DNA of 64,000 bases from Brachionus koreanus (Eukaryota; Rotifera; Eurotatoria; Ploima; Brachionidae): contig PJRA01000524.1 in the NCBI GenBank assembly GCA_016987375.1, positions 1,478,691-1,542,690 of the forward strand. The letters are read 5' to 3'. The position numbers were made by a program, and so were the translations under genes. Position 1 is the stretch's first letter. Every line of letters starts with the position of its first letter. The notes under the pieces are model-generated. The model had not been told where the DNA came from. It worked only from the letters and a program-made list of their open reading frames with translations, and ran no database searches. Shown piece by piece: positions 33,901 through 46,184 of the stretch.

Positions 33901-35200
33901 CCAAGTTTTAATGACCAAAAAATTTATTTTTAATTTTTGAATTCTTAATTATTTATTGAATATTTAACAAATTTTTTTTTTTCATTTACAAAAAACAAAT
34001 ATTTAATTTAATAAATATAACTATAAACCATCTTATTCTAAAATTAAAATAGCTTTTTAGTATTTAACAAAATTCTTCAACTTTTAATTAAAGTAAAATT
34101 TAACAAATTAACTAAAGCCGAATTCATTTTTAGGGTCCGTAAAAAAATATTTTATCATTTGAGACAATAACATTAAAATAAATTTTTTTACCAAGCTCCG
34201 ATAAAATTAACATTGTTTTCTGATATTTGATTTTCATTTGTGTAAAATCTAGAGTTTATGTTCAAGAATTGACCACTTATCAAGAATCCCATTCCTCCGC
34301 CAATGCTTCCTTTACAGCATGTATTAAAGCAAGATACACTTGATTAATGTTAAAAAAAAATTACCAGCTCCATATAGAATCCCCTGCCAAAGCGCTGACT
34401 TAGAATCCAAAGCTATTTCCTCAACATAAGCAATTCCAACTGTGTAAATGGCAACTGATCCGAGGCCTATTATAAAATGTCCAGCATACAAGATTAGCTT
34501 ATAATTGATTTTAGATGCATTAGATTTGAACGAAGTGGCAGAGTCCGGGTAAAAAAGCTGTTTCTTGGCTTCGTATCTTGAATCAGCTATTTTTTCATTT
34601 TGTAGAATTGAACATAGATTACTTGTTAGGCTATCTGTTTTGTTAAAAGCAATATTCAGTGTGGGTTCTTTTAAAAAAACCAAAAATCCTATCGAATAAG
34701 AGCCAAGAAGCAAAAGGAAAAGACTAAAACTGATCAAATGTAGCTTTTTTTTGGTCTTCAAACTTCCAAAAAAGCCAAAAATTGGAGATGATACAAAGCC
34801 TCCAAGCTCAAAGAGCGACAAAAATAAGCCACTTTCAAAGCTTGTCAGAAAAAATTCCTTTTCCAAAGTACTCAAAACAACAGTCGAAGATCCAGTAATT
34901 ATTAAATTTGAAAAAAAAGAACAGATACATAAAACGACAAACGAAAATAAACGATTTCTATTTGAGGCAAAAATGGAAAATTTACTCGCAGAAAACGATG
35001 CTAATTTAAGCCTATGTTTTAGATCGGATTGAATCTATTACATCGAAAAAAAGTAAGTATTTTTTTTAGATTTGTTAAATTACTTGTTTTGACATTAAAA
35101 CTTGAAAAATTGAATTTAACGTAAATATTTTTTTAAATTAAATTCTAATCGCTTTGAATAATGAAATATTACCAAGGTTATGAATAAGATTTTTTTTCAT
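30901..35200 (-). CDS. SLCO: Organic anion transporter (SLCO/OATP)
   Basis: Minus-strand exons 35200-35173, 35000-34365, 34309-34192 and 32038-30901 join in frame to 639 residues, the usual OATP size. The N-terminal part matches the first helices, with STLEKEFFLTSFESGLFLSL corresponding to the family STIEKRFxLxSxxxGLI pattern. The junction codon restores GAWWLPY, the OATP signature region near helix 6 (compare GAWWLGFL). A large extracellular loop late in the protein is Cys-rich and Kazal-like (CSQCNCANQFDPVC, then CHAGC and CECL), a hallmark of the family. Function: sodium-independent uptake of amphipathic organic anions at the plasma membrane; the substrate cannot be told. The 28-nt first exon is a guess supported by phase only. 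The second exon begins within AT-rich sequence where other acceptors exist. Intron 3 is 2.15 kb. Confidence 0.87.
32039..34191. other. SLCO intron 3
   Basis: A 2.15-kb AT-rich GT-AG intron. A 65-codon plus-strand frame at 32269-32466 is hydrophobic and looks accidental. No repeat with clear ends was seen. Confidence 0.55.
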
Positions 35201-35425
35201 AAAATTCCGAGATAAGATAAATTTTTGATTGTCGTTATTTAAATAAAATATTTAGTAAATAAATCCAAGTCCTTCCTTATCACTACCACCAGTCACCGCA
35301 ACATTTGACTAGGCATGTTAATTTTATATTGATTAAATTTCTGAAAATAGCACCAATTTTACTTAGTGTTTATAATTTTTCGCGCATAAAAAAAAATTTC
35401 TTTTTACTTATAAAAATTAAGATTT
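35201..35425. other. SLCO 5' flank
   Basis: Short spacer between the presumed SLCO start and the MULE remnant. It contains CACTACCACCAGTCACCGC (about 35281-35299), a small less-AT patch that may be promoter or 5' UTR. Not resolved. Confidence 0.35.
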
Positions 35426-35925
35426 TTAAAAATTGCTGATTTTTAAACCTTCAAACCAGCCAAAATTAGAGGATTTAATCCATTCCTTTTCAAAATAGTC
35501 AAAATATTCTTCGATTCCTTTAACTGCCTCATTAATAAGCCACTTCTCTTTTAATAGTTCATTGCCTAGCTTAAATTTTAAATCTGAATAACATAACTGT
35601 AATGAGTAAATATCTTGTAATAATTTTTTTTTTGAGTCCTTATCAATTTTTAAATGTTTTTCCATAGCTCTTTCAGCATGGGCCCAACACATAATCCTCT
35701 TGTAATTATTGCGAAAAACTTTTTCAAAACCATTGGTTATTGAATGAGCTCCATCGGCAAGTAAAAACTCCGGACTAAAATTAGGACACTTTTTTTTATA
35801 GACTTAAAAACAAACTCATAATCGTCTTCAGTTTCTCTCGTACAGATACCAACACAGACTGTATGAAAATGACGTTCGAAGTCAACTGTTCCAGCTACTA
35901 TTAAAGCATACCCTTGAAAAATGAC
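35426..35925 (-). pseudogene. MULE-type transposase fragment
   Basis: Reading the minus strand from about 35925: a segment with HTVCVGICTRETEDDYEFVF, a frameshift near 35800, then EFLLADGAHSI, and MCWAHAERAMEKHLK in the terminal frame (stop at 35426). The sequence ADGAxxI followed by a CWAH motif about 25 residues later is typical of the Mutator-like (MULE) DDE transposase core. Both ends are missing, and the frameshift makes it non-functional. Inverted termini were not found. Confidence 0.7.
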
Positions 35926-36498
35926 TTTATAATGACTTTATTAGTTCATTAAAAGTCATACTAGCAGTACCATAAAGTTCTTGTTTATATTATAAAATCA
36001 TTTAACATTGGCAAAAAAATAAAGTGTTTAGTAGAAGTGTTTAATGGCCAAAAGGTAGATGGTAGCTTACATTCAACAAAATGACCAAGTCTTTGCTATT
36101 TCGAGAGATAAGCTTGACGAATTCAAAAGTGAAATTTTATTTTTAACAATAACTTTTATTTTCTCAGTATTTTAAAGGAGTGTTGGGCGGAAAAAAATTT
36201 GCAATGTAAGTTTTAGTTTGAAATGGGTTGACAGAATTGTGTTATGCAAGACCTCAACTCCATAAATAACAGACTCGGTCATTTTGGTGATTTAGCCTAG
36301 CATCTTTCACCACAATGATTCTTTAAAGAATCATTATAGAATCATCTGAAAATTAAAGATTTTATGATGAAATCTTGGGGGGAAAATTGTTAGAAAAAAA
36401 TTCCTTAAAAAATCATTACTTTATCATTAAAATTTAAATAAAGAAATTATTCTTCGTTTTAAAATCTAATTTCAGTTTTTATGCATGAACACGAAAAA
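35926..36498. other. Intergenic between two transposon remnants
   Basis: No coding recognised. A perfect 22-bp palindrome (AATGATTCTTT and its complement) lies at 36314-36335. The last 13 bases before the LINE form its target-site duplication. Confidence 0.5.
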
Positions 36499-36511
36499 CT
36501 TGTCGGATTAT

Positions 36512-38455
36512 ATTTATTTATTAGAATATAATTTAGGAGAACAACCTCCACAGGCTTATCCGAGCGGTGGAAACCCTCTTTTCAGCCTGCCTGCTTAAGC
36601 TTATTGAATAAAAAAGTTAGAAAAAGTTTGTAATAAAAAAGGATATTTGATAAAAAACGTTAAAAAAAAAAAAAAAAAAGCTGACATGATTCTTATCTAG
36701 TTAGTTCTCTAATAAAAAAGTTTGGAATGTTTTGTTTAATAATGTATTTGGAAAAGAGATCGTTTAGACGTTCGTTGATTAGGTTGATATTTAGATTTTT
36801 ATGTATATGTACAATTGATGTTTTTAGTGGGAAAAATTTGACGTGTCTGAGGATCTTGTTTTGAAGTTTTTGTAGGCGTGTTTTGAAACTTTGCGCTGCA
36901 AATTGATAAATGACAAAACTGTAGTCGAAGATAGATCGAATCATTAATTTGAAGATTACAAGTCTTAGGGTTACACTATTTTTAAATTTTAGACGCTTGA
37001 TTTTGTTGATTGTGCTGTGCTTAATGGCTATTCTTTTCTCAATATGCTTTAGATGTTGAATGTAGCTTAATTTAGGGTCTAGTCTAATACCTGAAAAGAC
37101 TGGGAATGGGTCGACTTTTATTTCTAGCCCGTAGTTTTTTTCGTAGCTTTTTCTGTAGCCGGCTGTGGTAAAGGTTGTCTGCGTTGTTTTGCTTTTATTG
37201 ATTGTTAGTCCCTTACTGTCACAGAAATTTATAATGTTGTTTATTGCGACTTGCAGTTTATTTTGGATATTTCTTTTAATTGAGTCTGATGTCCAGATTA
37301 CCAAGTCATCCGCATAGATGGCATGGTGTACCGGGTCGAGGATTACTTTTGATATTTCGCTGAGATAAATAATAAAGAGAGTGGGCGAGAGACAGCTACC
37401 TTGTGGTACACCACAGCTGATGTCCTTTTATGACGATAAGCAGTTATTTATTCGTACCCTGAATTCTAGATTTTGAAGAAAACTTTTGATCCATTTTTTA
37501 ATAAATGGGCTAATGTTTAGAGAGTTGATCGATTCTAAGATACCATTGTGAGGTGTCTTATCAAATGCCTTTTCGAGATCGAAGAAAACTGTTCCAGTAA
37601 GAAGTTTCTTTTTGAAACCCGTTATAATTGCATGGTTAAGTCTAAGGATTTGATCATGTGTACTCTTGTTTTTCCTGAAACCGGCTTGTGTTTTAGGTAA
37701 GATATTTTCGTTTTCAATCCGCTTTTTCAGTTTTCCGTTGACAATTTTTTCGAGCCATTTGCCTATACAGTCAATGAGTGATATCGGTCGGTATGAAGAT
37801 AGTTCGTTTTTTGGTTTATCTTTTTTCGGGATCATTATGATTGTTGATGATTTCCATCTTTTCGGAACGTAGCCTAAGTTTAGCGATGAGTTAAAAATGT
37901 TTAAAATTCTATTTAAGTAGTTTGGCGGTAGACGCTTTAGTATTTTGTTGCTAATATTGTCACTGCCTGGGGCAGCCTTGTTTTTAAGTTTTTTCAGTGC
38001 ATCAATAAATTCTGCTTGACTAATTAAATTTTGTGCGATGAATTGGTCTGGTATTGAGTTATTCATTTGTTCGTGGTCAGAAGATTTTGAACTTTGGGAA
38101 TGGTTACGCTTGTCTGTAAAGATAGATGATAAATTTTCGGCGAATAAATCTGCAATTTGTAAGTCATCGGAGACATCTTGGTTATCTATTTTAATAATAG
38201 TTTTTGAGCACTCGTTGTTAGGTTCGTCTTCTAGTTCTTGGATAATTTTCCAGTCTTTAGAACTTGATTGATCAAAAGAGTTAAGGCCTTTGAGCTTTTC
38301 GGATAAGTGATGATCTTTGTACTTGGTGATCTGGCGCTTTAGAGTACGCTCGATAAAGTTGCTTAGTTTTTTATGTGTGGCGGAATTGGATTTTTGGTAT
38401 AGGCGTCTGGCTTTTCTTTTTTGCTTGATCAATTTTAATATATAATCTGGGATGT
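36512..38455 (-). mobile_element. 5'-truncated LINE with reverse transcriptase, one nonsense codon
   Basis: Flanked by a 13-bp direct repeat, CTTGTCGGATTAT, at 36499-36511 and 38456-38468, i.e. a target-site duplication. Oriented on the minus strand, it starts abruptly inside the coding region (5' truncation, endonuclease lost). RT motifs are in order: AGFRKNKSTHDQI, FFDLEKAFDKTPHNG, GVPQGSCLSP, YADDLVIW and the post-palm MIRSIFDYS. The frame is open from the truncation to 36693 except for one TAA at 37428-37430, just before GVPQGS. The 3' UTR ends in an AATAAATAAAT tail against the duplication. It belongs to the Jockey/I-like group by eye. It cannot move by itself now, but the low decay suggests a fairly recent insertion. 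Confidence 0.9.
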
Positions 38456-38468
38456 CTTGTCGGATTAT
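38456..38468. repeat. Right target-site duplication of the LINE
   Basis: CTTGTCGGATTAT, identical to 36499-36511 on the other side of the element. The next base on either side differs, so the duplication is exactly 13 bp. Confidence 0.85.
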
Positions 38469-39469
38469 GATTTTTTCTGAAAATAATCTGATTTCTTAAC
38501 ATAGGCCGGGTTTTTTAGTTCAAATATTACATTTCCCTTCGTGTGAAAAAGAAAGGGTGTTTTAGCTAATTATAAGAATGCCTATATATAATTGATTCAT
38601 ATCGGTATTTTTATTCAATTAAAAATTAGTTTCTGTTTTTTTTTCATTATTTTTGCTATGATTTACCCTCATATCACAAAAAGGTTTTGTATACATTATA
38701 TCTCAAGCCTTTCTATAATATTTTAATCAATTGATTATCTCAAGATATTTCCAGCTTTGTCTTTTATCAAGAAATTTAGGTTCAAAAGAATCGTAAGCCC
38801 GTAGTACCCATGTGATCTAGTGACCACGATTAACATAAATGATCTTCATTATGAAATCAAAAGAGTTTCTATTGTTTCTTTTGTTTTTATTACTAATAGA
38901 TCCACCAAATAGATTATACCTTTTGTAATATTTTAATTAATCAATTAAGCCTAACCTAATATATACTTTTTTATTTATTAAATGATCAGTTAAAGATAGA
39001 TTTAATAATATATAATTGTGTCTTAGTTAAATTTATCTTCCTACTAACTCTTTCTCTATGGTAAAAACTCATCGAGTAAAATTAATAATTGTAAAAAGGA
39101 CTTTTATTTAATTATAATTTTTTATATATATAATTCAATTTCTCCTTAATCATTAAATTCGTTTTTTGGTTAATTATTAATTTTTATTCATTTTTTAAGA
39201 ATTCACAAACAAGATTTTTAGATAATAAAAAACGATTTTTAAAATTTTATTTACAAGTGGTAAAAATCAAGTTTCAATATTTCCAAAAAGGGTCTAAAAA
39301 ACTCCTGGGGCGATCTAAAAAATTTAAAATAAAAATTCATTGAAAAATGACTAAGGGACACATTTTGTTTATTTGTAAAAAAAATGGTTATAATAATAGT
39401 TAAGATTCTACGATCAAGTATAGCTTAACTAAACTGACAAAGTAAGAAGACTAATCTAATTCCGCTAAA
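38469..39469. other. Intergenic, nothing recognised
   Basis: AT-rich, no conserved frame. It separates two unrelated LINE remnants. Confidence 0.5.
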
Positions 39470-39848
39470 GTAGACTTCGTTTTTTTTGTTTCTACCGACA
39501 TTGTCCAGTCTGTTTATGAACTGGTTGGTCGAACTTGCTGTGACAAGTCTTGATAGCTGATAGCTGCGAGCGAATGCAATGTTTTGCTCCCCTTACTCCT
39601 CCATTTGGTCCTTCATTATTCACTGAGCTCATGACTTCATTTCATTCCATATTCCAAAGTTTTGACCACTCAACCATATTGTCAATGTCGTCTTTAATTA
39701 GCATTTGATCACTTGTATTTCACTAATCAATTTGCTATCATCCGCAAACAGCTTGCAAAAGTGACTTACTAGCTCTGGTAAATCATTTATGAAGATTAGG
39801 AAAAGTAACGGACCAAGTACTGAACCTTGTGGAACCCCACTTATAACA
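39470..39848 (-). pseudogene. CR1/Jockey-like reverse transcriptase palm fragment
   Basis: On the minus strand from about 39840: [20 protein letters not shown], then the catalytic box in FADDSKL about 20 residues later. Several stop codons follow. The motif set is diagnostic for non-LTR retrotransposons. It is more degraded than, and of a different family from, the LINE at 36.5-38.5 kb. No tail or target duplication was found. Confidence 0.8.
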
Positions 39849-40179
39849 ATTTTTAGTGAACGTTATTAAACTTAAAATATAGCAGAATTAATTTATTTTA
39901 TCGTTTAAAATTCTTAAAATTTATCTGTTAATTTGTTGACCAAAAACGAAGTAATAAAATGAAACAGCAAAAACTGGTTAAAAACGGCCAAAAAAATAAA
40001 ATATTTTTAATAAAGGATAATTGATTTACAATATGAAACAAACATTGAATTTATTTATATAAAATTAAGTACTAATTAGATTTATATCTAAAATCAATAC
40101 TTTTTCTTCTCAATAAAACGTTATTAATTAAAAAAAATTTTTTCATTTTAAATAATGGTATTTAATTTTAAACAAATAG
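39849..40179. other. Fucosyltransferase upstream region
   Basis: 331 bp of AT-rich sequence before the ATG at 40180. It presumably holds the promoter; no specific element identified. Confidence 0.45.
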
Positions 40180-41607
40180 ATGCGTCGAAAACAACAAATC
40201 TATAAATTTTTTACATTTTTATTTTTTTTCATTTTTTGTCTTAATTTTTTAAATTTTTTTGAAATAAAATCAAATGTTAAAAATATTGATTTACATGAAC
40301 ATAATAACTATCGAATTAAAACGAAAAAGCTATCAAAAAATGATTATTATAAAAAAATGGAAAATTTGTATGACCAAGATCCAAATTCGGATCAATTTGA
40401 TATTTATCTTAATTTTAAAAGAAACTCAATCATGAAAACATTTTTAGAACCTGTTGGTTTTAGAAAAACAAAGCCTTTTTATTTAATTGTTGAATATACT
40501 CGTGTGTTTGGTTCAAAGAAATTTTGTGAGCAAAAATTATCTGACTTTCAAATGTCCTCAATCGACTTCAATCAAGATTTAAAATCTAAAATTGAAAGAG
40601 AAAAAGTATCCGACAAGCAATACGATCTACTTGATAAATGTAAATACAAAAATTGTTTTTTTTCTTGTGACAAAGATTTGGCTGAGCATTCAGACGCTCT
40701 TTTGTTTCACGAAGCAGACTTGAGATCTCAAGTAAAAAATATTGGTGAAAATCAAAACTATGAGAAAGTTTATTCTCATTTATTTAATTTCAAAAGAGAT
40801 CCAACACAAGTTTGGTTATTATGGAACGATGAGGCTAATCTTCTTGGTAATACACTTGATAATTTTCATTTCAATTGGACACTGTCATACAATTCAATGT
40901 CTGAAATATCATTTTGTACTTATGGCTGTTTGACAAAATCGAATTCGACAATGAGTGAGTCTTTTTTTGAGACTTTTGTAAAAAATGAGTTCCAAAAACG
41001 GAAAAATAAAGCTCTTTGGTTTGTGAGTAATTGTAAAGCCAAAGCTAGACTTGAATTTGTTGAAAAAGTGGCTTTGTTTCATCACATTGAAATACATGGT
41101 AAATGTGTTGAAAAAATTGAGAATAGTTTCAAAAATACATCTTTAATCGAATTTAGAAAAGAAAAGTGTCCCAGAGACTCTGATTGTGAAAGACAAACTT
41201 TTGAAAGAAACATGTTTTATTTTGCATTTGAAAATCAAAATTGTTCTGATTACATAACCGAAAAATTTTGGCGATCTTTAGATTACAACTTAATTCCAAT
41301 TGTTTTGCATCCAAATAAAGAGTTTTATGAAAAAATTGCACCAAAAAATTCATTTATTCATTTGGTCGATTTTGACTTTGATCCAAAAAAGCTAAGCAAT
41401 TATTTGAATCAGTTATCTGAAGATTACACACTTTATTCTGAGTATTTTGAATGGAAAAAGAGCTTTAAAGTTGAATTCAGTGCAAAAAATGTTGATCAAT
41501 TACGATTGTGCGAACTATGCGAAAAACTAAATAATTTACAGAACAATTACCATTCATATTATGACAAAGTGTCACTTTTTTTTAATAATCAATGCACACG
41601 AAAATAG
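40180..41607 (+). CDS. Alpha-1,3-fucosyltransferase (GT10)
   Basis: A single exon of 475 residues. Residues about 9-28 are strongly hydrophobic after a basic start (MRRKQQ), giving a type II signal anchor for the Golgi. The catalytic half begins near VWLLWNDEAN, and ALWFVSNC(K)AKAR precedes the acceptor-side fold. The GDP-fucose binding signature reads FYFAFENQNCSDYITEKFW, followed by LIPIVLHP and SFIHLVDFDF, the hallmark order of GT10. Reaction: transfer of fucose from GDP-fucose to GlcNAc in alpha-1,3 linkage on N- or O-glycans. Several potential N-glycosylation sites are present. Length agrees with invertebrate FucTs. The linkage (core versus Lewis type) cannot be decided, so no symbol is given. 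Confidence 0.92.
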   Translation: MRRKQQIYKFFTFLFFFIFCLNFLNFFEIKSNVKNIDLHEHNNYRIKTKKLSKNDYYKKMENLYDQDPNSDQFDIYLNFKRNSIMKTFLEPVGFRKTKPFYLIVEYTRVFGSKKFCEQKLSDFQMSSIDFNQDLKSKIEREKVSDKQYDLLDKCKYKNCFFSCDKDLAEHSDALLFHEADLRSQVKNIGENQNYEKVYSHLFNFKRDPTQVWLLWNDEANLLGNTLDNFHFNWTLSYNSMSEISFCTYGCLTKSNSTMSESFFETFVKNEFQKRKNKALWFVSNCKAKARLEFVEKVALFHHIEIHGKCVEKIENSFKNTSLIEFRKEKCPRDSDCERQTFERNMFYFAFENQNCSDYITEKFWRSLDYNLIPIVLHPNKEFYEKIAPKNSFIHLVDFDFDPKKLSNYLNQLSEDYTLYSEYFEWKKSFKVEFSAKNVDQLRLCELCEKLNNLQNNYHSYYDKVSLFFNNQCTRK

Positions 41608-43063
41608 ATCATTGAATAGTTCAAAAAAACTTTATTAATCTTTTTGCTAAAAAATATTTCATTTGCTTTTTAACTAAATTCTAAACTCATCATTAGTTAT
41701 TTAATTTTAAAAAAAAATTTCTTCAATTGAATTGTTAAGTGTTAAATCAGTTTTTTATTTAATTTGTTTTTTATTTATCCAATTTTTTTATTCTTTAATA
41801 AAAAAGTATGCGATTAAAAAAAATTTATTCATTATGCAATGGCCTTATTATTTTCTAAAGCTTTATTATTTTTTTATCCGTCAAAATCCCTCGTCCTTTT
41901 AAAATTTCAGTATTCGATGAAAATTATTCAGTATCATAAAATAACTATATTTTTTTTAAAAAGTTTGAAAATACTAGTTTTTATTATTTGAATAAAATTT
42001 TTTTGTATATTGATTAAAAAAGATTAGAATTTATATCTTCAATGTACAAAATAAAAAAAATTAACTCTTAAGCAAAGATAAAGATCAGGGTCGTGAAAAT
42101 AATCCATCTATTGTCAATGACGTAATCAAAACCTAGTAAGCTTCTCTATATTCCTCCATCTATCATGTTTACTTTATTAATTCCATACATTTTTATTTAA
42201 TTTTTAAAATTTTTTAAATAACATGAACAAATAAAATAATATATAATTCCATTCCTAATTTATTCTTTATATACTTTTTCATGATTTAGATAATTAAAAC
42301 AAGATTCTTTTATGAATACTTTAAAGACATTTATTGAATATAATGATATTCAAGACCAGACAAATGCTTTTATGTACTTTATTTTCCCAAGAAATGGTTC
42401 ACTTTATTAGACTTATTTTAATTTAATTAGTTTTCATGCTTTAAATAAATTGATTTTAAGAAAATTCATGTTAAATAAAGCTAACCATTAAATTAACCAT
42501 AGTTTGGCTAAGCGAAATATATCGCTATTATTTTAACCAAATGTTGACATAATAGAGTTTAGGGTTCCGTTAATGGTAAATGAAAGGGATTTTTTATAAC
42601 ATATTAGATAAGTCTTGATAAAGTATAATATAAAATTTTAAATAAATTTTTTAAAAAAAAAATTTTAATTTAAATTCTCATTTTACTCAGTTTTTAAATT
42701 TTTAGACAACTCCTTCTCTGATCCAAAATATTATAATTATATTAGCATTTGTTATTAATGAAAAATTTTAATATTTTTATCTTTCGAGCTGAAATTTTTG
42801 TTTTTTATCTATTTTATACATGTTCACTAAAATAAAAAATAAAAATTTATTATTTTAAAATTGATATATTGAGAAAAATAGAAATTTATTTATCGTTAAA
42901 AGAATTCTTTTTAAAATATTTTCAGCTAGAAAAAGAAAATGAATTACATTGTTTTATATGGCATTAAGTACATAAAGTACATAAAAGCCAATTGTAGCCA
43001 AGAATATTTTATAAAAAGAAACATTCAAGATTTCATGAAAGCAAATAAATTTCATTGTTATAT
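41608..43063. other. Intergenic with scattered inverted words
   Basis: No gene seen. ATTGTCAATGACGTAA at 42110-42125 recurs inverted at 44030-44045. GCTTTTATGTACTTTAT near 42367 recurs inverted around 42970-42987. These hint at nested transposon remnants around the Tc1 copy, but no complete element could be drawn. Confidence 0.45.
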
Positions 43064-43899
43064 ACAGTATGTTGCAAAAGTTTAGAAATTAATTATTTTA
43101 TTTATCTAAATTTTTTTATAAATTGAATTTTACAATTATTAGAGTGCAAAAGAAANNNNNNNNNNNNNNNNNNNNNNNNNNNNNNNNNNNNNNNNNNNNN
43201 NNNNNNNNNNNNNNNNNNNNNNNNNNNNNNNNNNNNNNNNNNNNNNNNNNNNNNNNNNNNNNNNNNNNNNNNNNNNNNNNNNNNNNNNNNNNNNNNNNNN
43301 NNNNNNNNNNNNNNNNNNNNNNNNNNNNNNNNNNNNNNNNNNNNNNNNNNNNNNNNNNNNNNNNNNNNNNNNNNNNNNNNNNNNNNNNNNNNNNNNNNNN
43401 NNNNNNNNNNNNNNNNNNNNNNNNNNNNNNNNNNNNNNNNNNNNNNNNNNNNNNNNNNNNNNNNNNNNNNNNNNNNNNNNNNNNNNNNNNNNNNNNNNNN
43501 NNNNNNNNNNNNNNNNNNNNNNNNNNNNNNNNNNNNNNNNNNNNNNNNNNNNNNNNNNNNNNNNNNNNNNNNNNNNNNNNNNNNNNNNNNNNNNNNNNNN
43601 NNNNNNNNNNNNNNNNNNNNNNNNNNNNNNNNNNNNNNNNNNNNNNNNNNNNNNNNNNNNNNNNNNNNNNNNNNNNNNNNNNNNNNNNNNNNNNNNNNNN
43701 NNNNNNNNNNNNNNNNNNNNNNNNNNNNNNNNNNNNNNNNTATAAGTGGTGTAAACAGAGACTTAATTGGACAGTTAGTGATTGGTCCAGAGTTATTTTC
43801 AGTGACGAGTCCAATTTTGAGGTCTTTAATCGTAAATCAAGAGTAATAGTAAAAAGGTTTAAGAATGAAAAGTTTCAGTATAAAAAAATATATTGTTAG
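43064..43899 (+). mobile_element. Tc1-like transposon fragment with assembly gap
   Basis: The left end reads CAGTATGTTGCAAAAGTTTA after a TA, a typical Tc1 terminal repeat start. After the gap, the frame encodes WCKQRLNWTVSDWSRVIFSDESNFEVF, in which the D of SDES is the second Asp of the DDE catalytic triad; a stop follows at 43897. The third acidic residue and the right terminal repeat were not found, so the 3' part is missing or rearranged. The whole middle is unknown sequence. Confidence 0.75.
43156..43740. other. Assembly gap of 585 N
   Basis: Undetermined bases inside the Tc1 element. The gap was probably left by repeat collapse. Its true length may differ. Confidence 0.99.
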
Positions 43900-44437
43900 A
43901 TATTTGTTATGTCTAAATTGGTCGACATGAAGAATAGCCAGTATGTTCGAGCCAAAATTTTTTTTTTGATTTCAAACTATTGAAAACAATTGAAAGATAG
44001 TTTTAAAAAACTACCATACTAGTCTTTACTTACGTCATTGACAATATGTCAAATAATCAAACAAAGCAAAGAAACAACGCACAATTCTACAACATTGATG
44101 AACGAAAGCGAATGTTGGTGAATGTGTGAGTTAATTAGATAATTATCTTCTCTACAAAAAGATAAAAAAAAAAACAAACTTTTGAATCTTAAAGCCAAAA
44201 AAACTGTTTTCATTTAGCTTTCAACCAGGTCTGGTCACATTAGAAAAAATTGAAATACTTGTTACATTAATCGAAAACAGAGAAAATTAGACTTTAATTT
44301 TTTTTAATATTAATATTGTTTTAATTAGAATTATTTTAATTAGATCTATTTTTAAAAACAATAAATTAAACTTTTATTTTTAAAATAAAAACTAAAACTA
44401 GTAACTAAAAACGAGATAAGATTTTAATTCATTTGCT
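43900..44437. other. Intergenic, PGM 3' flank
   Basis: Contains the right half of the 16-bp inverted word (44030-44045) and AT-rich sequence up to the PGM stop. No recognisable Tc1 right end. Confidence 0.45.

Positions 44438-46184
<1,747 letters not shown>

Noticed and set aside
34751..35032. 93-codon plus-strand frame opposite SLCO
   Set aside because: Lies antisense to the OATP first-helix exon, whose family match and splice phases are convincing.
36663..36680. Poly-A run as a LINE 3' tail
   Set aside because: It is poly-T in the sense direction of the LINE and lies 150 bp inside the element. The real tail is AATAAATAAAT next to the target duplication.
43116..43899. Long frames on both strands across the N run
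   Set aside because: They are open only because N is not read as stop. Only the real bases after 43740 were used, as Tc1 transposase.
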